Origin: Streptomyces sp. NBC_01471
Lineage (GTDB): Bacteria > Actinomycetota > Actinomycetes > Streptomycetales > Streptomycetaceae
Direction of reading: 5' to 3'
DNA: 64,000 nt
Assembly: GCF_041438865.1 (NCBI RefSeq)
Contig: NZ_CP109450.1
Span: 5,582,501 to 5,646,500, forward strand
The notes below the pieces were generated by a model. The model was not told where the DNA came from, ran no database searches, and saw nothing but the letters and a program-made list of their open reading frames with translations. Each line of letters starts with the position of its first letter. Positions within the stretch are counted from its first letter, which is position 1. The translations under genes and the position numbers were made by a program. Below are positions 50,133-59,600 of the stretch, one piece after another.

Positions 50133-50471
50133 TCACACACCCATGCCGTAGGTGATGGTGGTGATCGTCCCGAGGGACGCCACGAGGAAGAGGACCACCA
50201 GTCCGCCGACCATCAGGCCCTTGCCGTGTGAGGCGTCCATCGTGGAACGCCCTTCCCCGAACCACCCTTTGGATTTGCCGATCCCCGCGATGAAGGCGCC
50301 GAGTCCGATGGTGAGCACGACGGCTGCCAGAACGCCGAGGAGCACCTTCGCCGTCCCTCCCAGCTTCCCGAAGGGGCCCCAGTCCGGCTTGACGCCGGTC
50401 ACGACGTCAGCCCCTGAGGCGAGAGTGATGTGGAGGGATGGATCGGCCGCGGCAGAGAGGAGGTCGTACAT
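50133..50471 (-). CDS. Pilin-like small membrane protein, 112 aa
   Basis: ATG 50471 with AAGGA upstream. Two transmembrane helices (AKVLLGVLAAVVLTIGLGAFIAGIG and LMVGGLVVLFLVASLGTITTITY) are separated by the short basic loop KSKGWFGEGRSTMDASHGKG. The topology matches VirB2-type pilins or TrbC-like proteins, and the gene sits where VirB2 would be expected. No cleaved signal peptide is obvious. Confidence 0.65.
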   Translation of the reverse strand: MYDLLSAAADPSLHITLASGADVVTGVKPDWGPFGKLGGTAKVLLGVLAAVVLTIGLGAFIAGIGKSKGWFGEGRSTMDASHGKGLMVGGLVVLFLVASLGTITTITYGMGV

Positions 50472-50515
50472 TAAGGGTCCTTTTAGTGCTGAATACGTTG
50501 AATGGGTTTGCTGGA

Positions 50516-51493
50516 TTAGCCGACATGCCGCATCGCGATGATCTGCGGTGTCCAGTAGCTGAGTGGCTTGATCCGCACTTGGGCGCCTGTGTGCGGGGCC
50601 TCGATGACTTGGTCGTCACCGATGTACATCCCGACGTGTTCAGGGCCGGCGCTACCGGGAATGGCGAACAGGAGATCCCCCGGCCTCAGTTGGGAGACGC
50701 TTTTGACCGCCGTTCCCGCATGGACCTGGTCGTAGGTGACCCGGGGCAAATTCACGCCTGCGGCGGCCCAGGCCATCTTGGTGAGAGACGAGCAATCGCA
50801 TCCGCCCTGACCTTTGTAGGGCGAGACACAGTCGCCGCCCCACCGGTACCAGGTGCCCAGAGCCGTCTTCGCGGCGGAGATCGCGCGCGCGGGGCCCTTG
50901 CCGGCGGGGGCGTCGGGCTTGACTGCATCGGCCCACGTCGCCGCCAGCTGGCGGATGTTCCGTACGTAGTTCCGCGTCTCGGGGTAGGGCGGAACGCCGC
51001 CGAATTTGATCACGACACCGCCACCCGCGTTGTACGCCGCGAGCATGTTGTCCGTGGAATCCCCGGGGACGCCCTTAACCTCCTCGGCCAATGCGCAGTC
51101 GTATGTGGCCTGAGCGGCGATGGCATCCGCCGGGTTGCGAATGTCCTTGATCCCGTCACCGTCGCCGTCCACACCGCGTTCCGCCCAGGTGGCCGGCATG
51201 AACTGCGCGATGCCGATAGCACCAGCAGGGGACTTCGCCTTGGGGTTGAAGTTCGACTCCGTGTAGAGCTGTGCGGCGAGAAGCGAAGCCGTGACCTGCG
51301 GGCACTCCCCTGCGTGCTTGTTGATGAGCCCGCGGACCCACCCGGGGACAGGTGCATCTGTGGTGATGCCGCCGCCAGGGCCGGCCTCTTGGGCAGAGGC
51401 GCTGTCAGCACCGCCGAACGTCACCAGCAGGCAGGCACCCGCAATGACCACGGCCGCGAACAATCCCAAGCCGAGCTGTGTACCTCTGTTCAC
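50516..51493 (-). CDS. Lytic transglycosylase plus NlpC/P60 cell-wall hydrolase (VirB1-like)
   Basis: GTG 51493. A 325-aa exported protein with an N-terminal signal or anchor (LGLGLFAAVVIAGACLLVTFGG). An SLT domain (LLAAQLYTESNFNPKAKSPAG, AIGIAQFMPATWAERGVDG) has the catalytic Glu of ESNF. A C-terminal NlpC/P60 peptidase follows (GGCDCSSLTKMAWAAAGVNLPR, PGDLLFAIPGSAGPEHVGMYIGDD) with its Cys and His. It opens the peptidoglycan layer for the conjugation channel. Confidence 0.9.
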   Translation of the reverse strand: MNRGTQLGLGLFAAVVIAGACLLVTFGGADSASAQEAGPGGGITTDAPVPGWVRGLINKHAGECPQVTASLLAAQLYTESNFNPKAKSPAGAIGIAQFMPATWAERGVDGDGDGIKDIRNPADAIAAQATYDCALAEEVKGVPGDSTDNMLAAYNAGGGVVIKFGGVPPYPETRNYVRNIRQLAATWADAVKPDAPAGKGPARAISAAKTALGTWYRWGGDCVSPYKGQGGCDCSSLTKMAWAAAGVNLPRVTYDQVHAGTAVKSVSQLRPGDLLFAIPGSAGPEHVGMYIGDDQVIEAPHTGAQVRIKPLSYWTPQIIAMRHVG

Positions 51494-51500
51494 GTCGGCC

Positions 51501-52106
51501 TCACGCCCAGGGGAGGGCAGTGACACGCCAGCCCTGGGCGGTGTGCTCCATACGCAGGACAAGCTGCTCGTCGCTGTGGCGAGGCTGACCGGACGTCGGT
51601 GTTGTCGTGAGGACGTAGCCGACCCGGACCAGCGCGGAAGACCTGCCTACGGGTGGAGCGCCGTCGGGGACTACGGCAGAGGTGATCTTCGCCGTCTGCC
51701 GGGCCCCTTCGGCGCGAAGGGTCGCCCACGGCGCATCCTGGCTCGGCCGCTTCTGGGCGAGGATGCCCACCAGCTCACCCGACGCCAGCTTGGCCGCTCG
51801 GGCGTCGGCATCCGCGTACGACCTGTCTGCGCCGTCGCGGGCATCGTGTTGTGCGTATGCGGTCGTGAAGCGGCGCGCAATACGGTCGACGTTCTTTGGG
51901 GGCAGGGTGTTTGGCGCAGCGGAAGAAGCGTCGGCGCTCGGCACGGCCGTCTCGGTGATACCGGCTGAGACAGAGTGGGGCCGCCGTGTGGACGCCGCGT
52001 CTGACGGACTGCTGGTGGAGCTTGAACAACCGGCCGTCAGCGCTGCAAGCGAGCCAGCAATGCATATTGCTGAAGATATGGGTGGAAAGCGGCTGGAGCG
52101 AGGCAT
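51501..52106 (-). CDS. Lipoprotein, first gene of T4SS operon, 201 aa
   Basis: Signal peptide with lipobox ISSAICIAGSLAALTAGCSSS (lipidated Cys about residue 27). The mature part is soluble and Ala/Arg-rich: VDRIARRFTTAYAQHDARDGADRSY, TLRAEGARQTAKITSAVVPDG, ALVRVGYVLTTTPTSG, LVLRMEHTAQGWRVTALPWA. The closing strand-turn suggests an NTF2-like fold. Probably a surface component of the transfer apparatus. Confidence 0.72.
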   Translation of the reverse strand: MPRSSRFPPISSAICIAGSLAALTAGCSSSTSSPSDAASTRRPHSVSAGITETAVPSADASSAAPNTLPPKNVDRIARRFTTAYAQHDARDGADRSYADADARAAKLASGELVGILAQKRPSQDAPWATLRAEGARQTAKITSAVVPDGAPPVGRSSALVRVGYVLTTTPTSGQPRHSDEQLVLRMEHTAQGWRVTALPWA

Positions 52107-52598
52107 GCAGGAACCACAACCTTGGCACAGGAGAGCTTGTGAGAGAGCGGGTGTTGCGGTCCCGCGGGGCGGGGGACCGCAACACCCCTTCGCAGGAGTG
52201 GGGGATTCTCCTGCGGGCTCCGGCGACTACCGGATAATCTGAGGAAGGGAATCTGGCCGCTTGGCCCGTTCGCCGGATTAATGCTTGAGTGGGAGTCACT
52301 CGGCGAACTTCGACAGCGACGTATGGCGGTTGTCTTTCCGTACGCTTCTCCAGTTCATGGCACTGCGCGCTTGAACTGGATGCTCGCGACGGATGCGTTG
52401 CTTCATATCAAGGTCGATCAACCCCCTCCAGGACAGGGCGGAATCCAAGCCAACGGAATCCGCGCGGCCAATAGATGCCTTGTGGCGTTGGCCGTGCCTA
52501 AACCTTCGCAGGGGTTCACGGACAACTCGAATCAACTGAGAAATCGGAACCTAATTCCTGGAATTAGGTTCCGACTTTGGCCTCTATCGCAGTTGCGG
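52107..52598. promoter_or_regulatory. Non-coding region upstream of T4SS operon with tandem hairpins
   Basis: No convincing gene. A 15-bp hairpin (52149-52163 with 52173-52187) and a second one (CGCAGGAG 52191-52198 with CTCCTGCG 52208-52215) stand close together about 45-110 bp before the first T4SS gene. A 31-bp AT-rich palindrome at 52544-52574 (15-bp arms, one central base) follows the truncated TPR gene and may end its transcript. Confidence 0.5.
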
Positions 52599-53183
52599 TC
52601 AGCCCGTGGCTTCCAGGAAGGCCACCACTGCGGGGACGGTGCGGTGCCGGTCGAGACCGTCTCGGAGGTCGCACAGGGTGCGGCTGCCCCTCGCTGAACT
52701 GACACCGCCCATCAGGGCCACTGCCTCCTCGGCCGTGTGCACGGCACCGTCGAGGTCGCCCAACTCCCGGTAGGCTGCCGCCTTCCGTGCAAGGTAGATT
52801 GCCGTTCCCCGCGGTTCCTTTGTCGAGTCGTACGGGTCGTTGTGCGTGGCGGCCTCGGTGAAATACCGCAAGGCCCGGGCTGGGTCGCCGAGGCTGAGTG
52901 CAGATGATCCTGCGGCCTGGAGGATTTCACCCGTGTTGATCCAGTACATCTGCGGCAGGTCCTCGCCCGCCGGGACGCCGCTGCCGTAAGCGTCGAGCGC
53001 GGTGTCGATCGCTCGGTAGGCCGCAGCTGGTTCTCCAGCGATGGAGTGGGCACGGGCTGTTCTGATGTACAGCATGGTCAGCACACGTGGAGAGGGAATC
53101 TCGGCTCGCTGAGCCAGTGCGACGTCGAGAAGGTCCAGGGCTCCGCGCGGTTCCGGCGATGAGGGGCCGAGCAGGCGGGCCTC
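52599..53183 (-). pseudogene. 3' part of a TPR-type regulator, cut by IS
   Basis: The reading frame is open from the IS boundary and encodes tetratricopeptide-like helices: MLYIRTARAHSIAGEPAAAYRAID, MYWINTGEILQAAGSSALSLGDPARALRYFTEAATH, AIYLARKAAAYRELGDLDGAVHTAEEAVALM. This is the C-terminal section of an orphan regulator similar in type to the protein at 35752-37029. No N-terminal half is present on the other side of the IS. Confidence 0.8.
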
Positions 53184-53206
53184 CTAGGGTCCGTGTGGAG
53201 TTGTGA

Positions 53207-53737
53207 TCAAAGCTGTGATCCGAGGTGTCGGATCCAGAGGAGGCCGGCGCATAATTCCAGTCCGGCCTGGTAGCTTTCAGGCTTTTTGTCGTAGCGGACG
53301 GCGAGGCCGCGCCAGTCCTTGATCTTGTTGATGGTGCGTTCGACGCTGTTGCGGAGCTTGTAGAGCTGCTTGTCGAAGGTGACGGGCCGTCCGCCGCGTG
53401 AGCCGTGGTTCTTGCGGTGGGCGGCCTGGTCCCTCTTCTCGGGGATGACTGCTTTGATCCCACCTCTGCGCAGGTGGGAACGGTTCTGGCGGGACGAGTA
53501 CGCCTTGTCGCCGGCGACCGCGCCGGGCCGGGTGCGGGGCCGGCCGACCGGGCCGGGGACGCGGATCTTGTCCAGGACGGGGATGAACTGCGGACTGTCT
53601 CCGGCCTGCCCCGCGGTGATCTTGAGCGAGAGGGGTAGGCATTGCGGTACGCAGGACAGATGCGTCTTGGTGGTCAGTCCGCCGCGGGAACGCCCCAGTT
53701 CAGCGGCGGCGAGCCGGGCCCTGCGGCGACGCCTCAC
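53207..53737 (-). CDS. IS5-family transposase, second frame (orfB)
   Basis: GTG 53737 overlaps the stop of the first frame. It encodes ELGRSRGGLTTKTHLSCVPQ, AVAGDKAYSSRQNRSHLRRGG (second catalytic Asp) and RNSVERTINKIKDWRGLAVRYDK (catalytic Glu). Full transposase would need frameshifting or coupled translation from the first frame, as in several IS5 subgroups. Confidence 0.85.
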   Translation of the reverse strand: MRRRRRARLAAAELGRSRGGLTTKTHLSCVPQCLPLSLKITAGQAGDSPQFIPVLDKIRVPGPVGRPRTRPGAVAGDKAYSSRQNRSHLRRGGIKAVIPEKRDQAAHRKNHGSRGGRPVTFDKQLYKLRNSVERTINKIKDWRGLAVRYDKKPESYQAGLELCAGLLWIRHLGSQL

Positions 53738-54180
53738 GCGCCGTCGTTCTGCTCGCTCCGGGTCGATTTGCCCGTCTTGTTCCCCGCTGGTGCCCCCTTT
53801 TCCGCCGTGGCCTTCACCACCGCGTCCAGGGTCTCGGGCTCCATGACCATCCCTGCGGCATCATGATGGGCCCGGGCTGTGGTCGAGTCCACACTGACCA
53901 GCGACAAGTCCACCAGGCCCCGCTTCGCCGCCTCGGCGATCGCACCCTGGAACACCGCGGCGAACACCCCGGCATCCCGCCACTGCCGAAACCGGCCGTA
54001 AACGGTGGACCAGTGCCCGAATCGCTCGGGCAGCTCCCGCCATTTCGCCCCGTTCCTGAACCGCCACACGACGCCCTCGAAGTGCGACCGCAGATTCTCC
54101 GGATACGGCCCGTACTCACCGACCGGCAGGAACGGAGAGATGAACTCCCACTCAGCATCAGAAAGTTGAGGTCGAGACAC
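53734..54180 (-). CDS. IS5-family transposase, first frame (orfA)
   Basis: A 148-aa product with the N-terminal DNA-binding region LSDAEWEFISPFLPVGEYGP, FRNGAKWRELPERFGHWSTVYGRFRQW, and the first catalytic Asp in LVSVDSTTARAHHDAAG. Its stop overlaps the second-frame start. Confidence 0.85.
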   Translation of the reverse strand: MSRPQLSDAEWEFISPFLPVGEYGPYPENLRSHFEGVVWRFRNGAKWRELPERFGHWSTVYGRFRQWRDAGVFAAVFQGAIAEAAKRGLVDLSLVSVDSTTARAHHDAAGMVMEPETLDAVVKATAEKGAPAGNKTGKSTRSEQNDGA

Positions 54181-54253
54181 CCCACCGTTCTACCTCAAGG
54201 ACTCCGCCCACCAGGCCGGGACCCCACGAGATCACAACTCCACACAGGCCCTA

Positions 54254-54481
54254 GTAGAGGCCGTCGATGAAGGCCCTACCGAGCCCGTCATGTGGGGCCG
54301 CCTCTACCGTCTTTGGATCACCCGTGAAACCGACCTGCGGCGCGAGCTGGGCGATCAGGCTGCTGACCGGATGCTGGCCGAGGCCCGCAGGAAGCTCCCC
54401 ACACTGGCCGGCCGCCGGGCCGTCGCCCTCACCCTGAGACGCCCAACGGACCGTCCCGGGCGGTGTCTGGATGCTCGGTAG
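54254..54481 (+). pseudogene. Gene remnant on the right side of the IS
   Basis: An open plus-strand frame runs from the IS edge (VEAVDEGPTEPVMWGRLYRL, then WITRETDLRRELGDQAADRM and LAEARRKLPTLAGRRAVALTL) to a TAG at 54479-54481. It is the 3' part of an unidentified gene. The gene on the other side of the IS runs the opposite way, so the IS does not simply split one gene. Confidence 0.5.
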
Positions 54482-54532
54482 GCTGCCGGGGCGCTTCGTC
54501 GCTCCGGACGGGGTCTTGGGAGATGCGGGACG

Positions 54533-55591
54533 ATGATGGCCGAACACCACCACCCCACGAACCACCACCGTGGGTCTGAGCCTGTGCACCGGGTGGCCGT
54601 GCTCTCCGCTGGCTCGTGGGGCACGGCCTTCGCCACGGTCCTTGCCGATGCAGGCAACGAGATCGTTCTGCATGCTCGCAGGGCTGAAGTCGCCGACGCG
54701 ATCAACGTGCGCCACGAGAATCCGGACTACTTGCCCGGCGTCTGGCTGGCCGATTCGGTGACGGCGACCACCGAGGCGGAAGCCGCTCTGGAGGGTGCCG
54801 ACTACGCGGTCATCTCGATTCCCGCGCAGTCGCTCCGCGCCAATCTCACCCAGTGGGCCCCGCTGATCGGACCCCAGACTGTGGTCGTCAGCCTGATGAA
54901 GGGAATCGAAGTCGGCAGCGGCCTGCGCATGAGCGAGGTGATGACCGAAGTCACCGGCGTCCCCTCCGAGAGGATCGTGGTGGTGTCCGGCCCGAACCTG
55001 GCCAAGGAAGTAGCGGCCCGCCAGCCCGCTGCCTCCGTCATCGCCAGCCGCGATGAGGACACCGCGGCTGCCTTCCAGGCCACGTGCATGACGCCGTCCT
55101 TCCGCCCCTACACCAACACCGACATCGTGGGGTGCGAACTCGGCGGCGCGGTCAAGAACGTCATCGCCCTGTCCATCGGTCTCGCCTCCGGCATGGAACT
55201 GGGCGACAACGCCAGCGCGCTGCTGATGACCCGGGGTCTCGCCGAGACAATCCGCCTCGGTCAGGCGCTGGGCGCCGATCCACAGACCCTGGCCGGCCTC
55301 GCCGGTCTAGGCGACCTCGCGGCCACCTGCTCCTCACCGCAGTCCCGTAACCGCACCTTCGGCGAACACCTCGGCCGGGGCCTGAGCCTCGAACAGGCCA
55401 CCGCAGCAACGCGGCAGACCGCCGAAGGCGTCAAATCGTCCGAATCCATCCTGGAGCTTGCCCGCCGGCACGGAGTGGACATGCCCATTACCGAGGTCGT
55501 GGTCGAGGTTGTCCGAGGGCGGATCAGTGTCGCTGAGGCCGCAACTCAGCTGATGTCCCGCACACCGAAATCTGAACGCTCCCTGGCGTGA
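54533..55591 (+). CDS. gpsA: NAD(P)-dependent glycerol-3-phosphate dehydrogenase
   Basis: A 352-aa enzyme reducing dihydroxyacetone phosphate to sn-glycerol 3-phosphate for phospholipid synthesis. ATG 54533 behind GGAGA, though a later start (GTG 54584, VHRVAVLSAGSWGTAF) would fit family length better. Nucleotide-binding AVLSAGSWGTAFATVLAD; SLMKGIEVGSGLRM; VVVSGPNLAKEVAARQPAA; ELGGAVKNVIALSIGLASGME with the catalytic Lys in GAVKN; TFGEHLGRGLSLEQA. Probably an extra copy beside the housekeeping gene; it differs from the usual GxGxxG in having SAGSWG. Confidence 0.93.
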   Translation: MMAEHHHPTNHHRGSEPVHRVAVLSAGSWGTAFATVLADAGNEIVLHARRAEVADAINVRHENPDYLPGVWLADSVTATTEAEAALEGADYAVISIPAQSLRANLTQWAPLIGPQTVVVSLMKGIEVGSGLRMSEVMTEVTGVPSERIVVVSGPNLAKEVAARQPAASVIASRDEDTAAAFQATCMTPSFRPYTNTDIVGCELGGAVKNVIALSIGLASGMELGDNASALLMTRGLAETIRLGQALGADPQTLAGLAGLGDLAATCSSPQSRNRTFGEHLGRGLSLEQATAATRQTAEGVKSSESILELARRHGVDMPITEVVVEVVRGRISVAEAATQLMSRTPKSERSLA

Positions 55592-55720
55592 GGAGCCTCC
55601 GCCCCGCTGGGCTCTGCGGCCGAGGGGCAGGTCAACAGTGAACGGCACCGGCCGGCGCACCAGCCAGGACGGCTTGCCCGGGGCCGTCGGGCCCGCGCTG
55701 CGGGTGTCGGTGATGCGGTA

Positions 55721-56551
55721 TCACCCCGTCGTCCTACCGTTTTTGTATACCTTGTAGTAGTTGGCGGAGCCTAGCTCGAGTTTGAACACCATGCCGTGCT
55801 TCTTGCGGATGGCTGCGACCGTTGCGGACTCCGGCTCATGCAGGCACCGTGTCACGGGCGGATCGTTCTGCAGGCACTGGTCCGGCTCCTGGATTCGAGT
55901 GGGCGGGTTGCGGTCATGGACCGGATCCCAGGTCAACGACTGTGAGGTGTCTGACAGAGTGCTGGGCTCCGGCGCCTGGGGCCCAGCGGGGTTGGGCCCA
56001 TGTCCTCGGTAGTAGTCCACAAGGTTTCTGCGGTACTGGTCGTGGCCGAACGAGATGAGAGAGCCATGGTGGTCGCCTGCGGTCAGGATGCCGTCGATGA
56101 CGTCCCCCATACGCTTGGGGTCGGCTCCGTAGTATGCGGTGACCCCCAGGGAGCAGGCGATCTTGTACGTGTCGTCACCCGTCTGGAAAAACCATTCCTT
56201 CGCCGATCCTCCGTGGCATGTATCTCGCACCGTGACCAAAGCGAGTGTGAGCGGGGTGTGATCAGCGTATGCCCGCACCACGCTCAGAAGGTTGCCCTCC
56301 GTCTGCTGGCGTGCCTGTACTGCATCGCTGCTGCCAGCAAGTTTGTGGACCTCTTCCGGACTGGTCGCGCGGTCTTCGGACGAGCAGGCCGAAACGGCGA
56401 ACAGTACGACGAACAAGAGGAGACCGAACTTGCTCTTGGTATCAGAAGACAGCAGACGGCGGCGTGCGGGACGTGACATCACAACGGCAGTTGCCACGAT
56501 CAGCAAGAGGACCGTCAACACAACGACCGCAGGCGTCCAGTGCACCGTCAT
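55721..56551 (-). CDS. Membrane protein with extracellular domain, 276 aa
   Basis: ATG 56551 with GGAAGGAA upstream. Two N-terminal transmembrane stretches (WTPAVVVLTVLLLIVATAVVM and FGLLLFVVLFAVSACSSE) come first; the second ends in a Cys that resembles a lipobox. The rest carries several Cys (DTCHGGSAKEWFFQ, IACSLGVTAYYGADPKRM, QCLQNDPPVTRCLHEPE) and is probably outside the cell. No recognised domain. It lies next to the large secreted hydrolase and may interact with it. Confidence 0.65.
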   Translation of the reverse strand: MTVHWTPAVVVLTVLLLIVATAVVMSRPARRRLLSSDTKSKFGLLLFVVLFAVSACSSEDRATSPEEVHKLAGSSDAVQARQQTEGNLLSVVRAYADHTPLTLALVTVRDTCHGGSAKEWFFQTGDDTYKIACSLGVTAYYGADPKRMGDVIDGILTAGDHHGSLISFGHDQYRRNLVDYYRGHGPNPAGPQAPEPSTLSDTSQSLTWDPVHDRNPPTRIQEPDQCLQNDPPVTRCLHEPESATVAAIRKKHGMVFKLELGSANYYKVYKNGRTTG

Positions 56552-56684
56552 ACCTGATTCCTTCCGCTGCGGGTCTCCATCAAGGCCCACTTCCGGTCCA
56601 GTGTCCAGCAGACCACTGGCTCACGTATGAGTACACGTACTCAGTTCCGGGGCAGCCAAGAAGAGCTGCCCCGGAACTGATGCG

Positions 56685-59600
56685 CTACAGACTCATGCCC
56701 GCCATGGTCCGTTCAAGAGAATTCGCATACAGACGCGCACCTGCGATCTTCGGGTGGAACGACTGCGCCGAGAGCCCATAATTCCGGAGGAACGGCCAGT
56801 CAATCTTCGGATCGTCGGAGTCCGTCAGCGTCTTGACGATGCCATGCACGTCCTCCGGATCACCGCATACGCCCTTGCCCGCGAAATCGCTCGATGGGTC
56901 GGAGAACCATACGCGAGTGCCCAGCTTGTTCGCGTCGTCAGCCGCACCCTGCATCACCGAGGCCAACAAGCCGGCGGTGTCGTTGAGCCACGCTGTGGAC
57001 GACTCGGACAGCCCAATATCAGGCAGGCCGATGACGCTGAACTTCAAGCACGATCCGTTGTTGGAGATCAGGGGCGGATATCCCATGAGTGCGATCTTGG
57101 CGTTCGGTGCCTCGGTATGGATCGCCATGATGGTCTTCACGATGTCCGGGCGGACGATCTCGTTGATGATGCCCGGCACTGCCGTCTCCAGCTTCTGGCC
57201 GACGAACTTCTGGTCCCGTCCGTCGACGTTCTCGTCAGGCTTGTCGAATGTCTTGTCCTTGCAGTTTCCGCTACCGACGGACAGCAGGCACTTTTGGACA
57301 ATGTCGGAGAACCGGGAGTCGTTACCGCCGATGGAGATCGTGACCAGACTCGTGTACTGATCCAGGTAGCCCTGCTTGATCTGGGCTACTTCACCGCCGT
57401 TCCCTTGCACCTTTTTCGGGTCAAGGACATTGTAGGTACGAGCCCCGGAACAGGCGATGAGGTGGTAGTCCATGCTGGAATCCAGCGAATCCGCAAGGTC
57501 ACCTATGGACTTCGACGCGCCCGGCAACGTCGCCTGACGCGACCACGCATAGCTGGAACGGTGGCAGGCGTCACGGGTGTCCGGGTTGTTCTTGTCGCGG
57601 TAGTTGGTTTCCGGATAGTAATCCCGGTTGCCTTCCGAGGCGCCTTCGCCGGATGAATATGAGTCCCCCATAGCCGTGACGATGTTCTTCGGCTTGCCGG
57701 GGAGAGGCTGGAAGGCTACCGCGCCCCAGGCGATGTCCTCGTCTGCCGTTCCGTCATCCGTGGCGTTCGACAAAGACACCTTGGGTGTTCCGGTGAAGTG
57801 GAACGCGCCGAGGCTCACCCATCGGTTCGCGCGCTGCTCTACGAACCGCTTGGAGTTCCTGCTGTCCGTGCCCCCTACCACGTAGGCAGCCTGCCGGGTC
57901 TGCGCGCCGGTGTCGGGCAAGCTGACCAGGACGCGCGCCCAGCCGAGGCTCTGTCCGAGTGTCCAGGTCCCGTCGACGGTCATGTAGCCGCCGACGCCTC
58001 CAAGGTGGCTCGTATTGCGGGTGTGTGCGTACCAGAAGTGCCCACCGTAGCCGCCGCCGATCTGGTGCAGGTCTGCCTTCGCCTCATAGCGGCCCTCCGT
58101 ACCTGGGTTGAACCCGAACTGGAAACTGCCCGCTGATTTAGCGAGCCCACAACTACCCCACGTTTGCGTGCCGTTGGGGACCGATGCGACGACCTGGGAT
58201 CCAGCCGGAGCTCCAGAGCAGACCGGTTCACCATTCTGGAGGCGGTACCCGTCGCCTGGCTCCTGAACGAGTGTCTGGTATTTGATGTTTTCGTGGCCGC
58301 AGTTAGTGGCGCAGTCAAGCTTCCATGTGACGTTGGGCTTGTTCCACCAGTACGGCGCATAGCATGCTTCGTCCTTGCAGTTAGGCGGGTTCGCTGAGTC
58401 GCAGTTGTTTCCGCTGTTGCAGAAGACGTCAAGCGGTGGTGAGACCAACTGCCGTTGCTGGTCAGTGGTCCACCAAGCGGGCCGGAATCCGGCCGAGGCG
58501 AAGCCGGACTCGCCGGGCCAATCCTGGCGACCCGAGGTGCTGTAGGAGTAGCCGGTGTCCATGGACCAGGCGGCCCAGCCCATCACCTTCTCCTCGTACG
58601 GCCAGTCCTGCGGATGGGCGGCGTCCTTGTTCGCGTCTGGCCCGTCGACGCTGGTGTCCATGAAGGGGTGACCCCAGCTCTTCGCGTAGACGGGGTTGGC
58701 CGGGTTGTTGTACCAGCCCAGACCCCAGTGCCCGTCGTGCTGCGACGCGTCTGACGGCGGGTTGAAGCCGAGGTTGTAGTTCCACACCGCGGTGAACCAG
58801 TTCTCCACCAGGGACGGGTCGTCGTTGTTGACGGTGACCTTCTGGCCGTCCTTGTGGACCTCGTTCCACTTGTCCGCGAGGATCTGCATGGAGGCAGCGA
58901 CGTTCGTCGCGTAATCGACTGCCACAGCCTTCTGCAGTGCCGGGGACAGAGTCTTCTCATTGTCCTTCGGGTGTCCGGCCAGCCGCATGCCGTCGGTGAC
59001 CTGGCCGACACCGTAGCCACAGTCCGACTTATCCCAGTTGATCTGCCAGTAGGCGTCCGGGTCACCGTCCACGGCCTTGTGCCCGTAGTAGCCGTCCACG
59101 GCAGCGAGCGGGTTCCCCATCTGGCCGGGAATCGCCCCTGACTCGGCCTGCCACAGGTTCGATTCCTGGGCCATGATGCCGAGGAGCACGTTGGCAGGGA
59201 TCTGTCCGCCGCCCGTCAAATTCGGCGCAGGAAAAAGGCCCTGCGGGTCGATGGTGCCCAGTCCAGCCTGGCTGCGAAAGCCGCCCTGACGAATGTAGCT
59301 CGCACGCAGATCACCACGTACCGCCATATCGACGGCCCACTCCACCTGGTTCGAGGTCGGCTGCAAAGCTTGCGCACTCACATCGTTGCGGGAGACGCCA
59401 CACCAGCGGTCGGTGTCCACCGGGGTGTTCGACACTGGGGCGGCGGCCACACGCCCCAGCTGCTTGTGGCTGCCGCTCGGGTCGCCATTCCCGGTAGCGC
59501 CCGCAAGAGCGGGCGTGGGGGCCTTCCCGGTGGAGGCTGTCGTGTCCTGAACGGTTTGGGTAATTTTCTCACCGGTGGAGGTGGCCGTGGAGGTGACCGT

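Larger units (their letters stand above)
53184..54254. mobile_element. IS5-family insertion sequence with CTAG duplication
   Basis: Ends read GGTCCGTGTGGAGTTGTGAT (from 53188) and, reverse-complemented, GGCCTGTGTGGAGTTGTGAT (ending 54250), flanked by CTAG at 53184-53187 and 54251-54254. It contains a transposase split between two overlapping frames. It shares target preference with the element at 7210-8686, but the end sequences differ, so they are different ISs. Confidence 0.85.

Noticed and set aside
52281..52697. 138-residue plus-strand ORF crossing the palindrome at 52544
   Set aside because: It runs through a strong hairpin and into the antisense of the TPR remnant; no coding signature.
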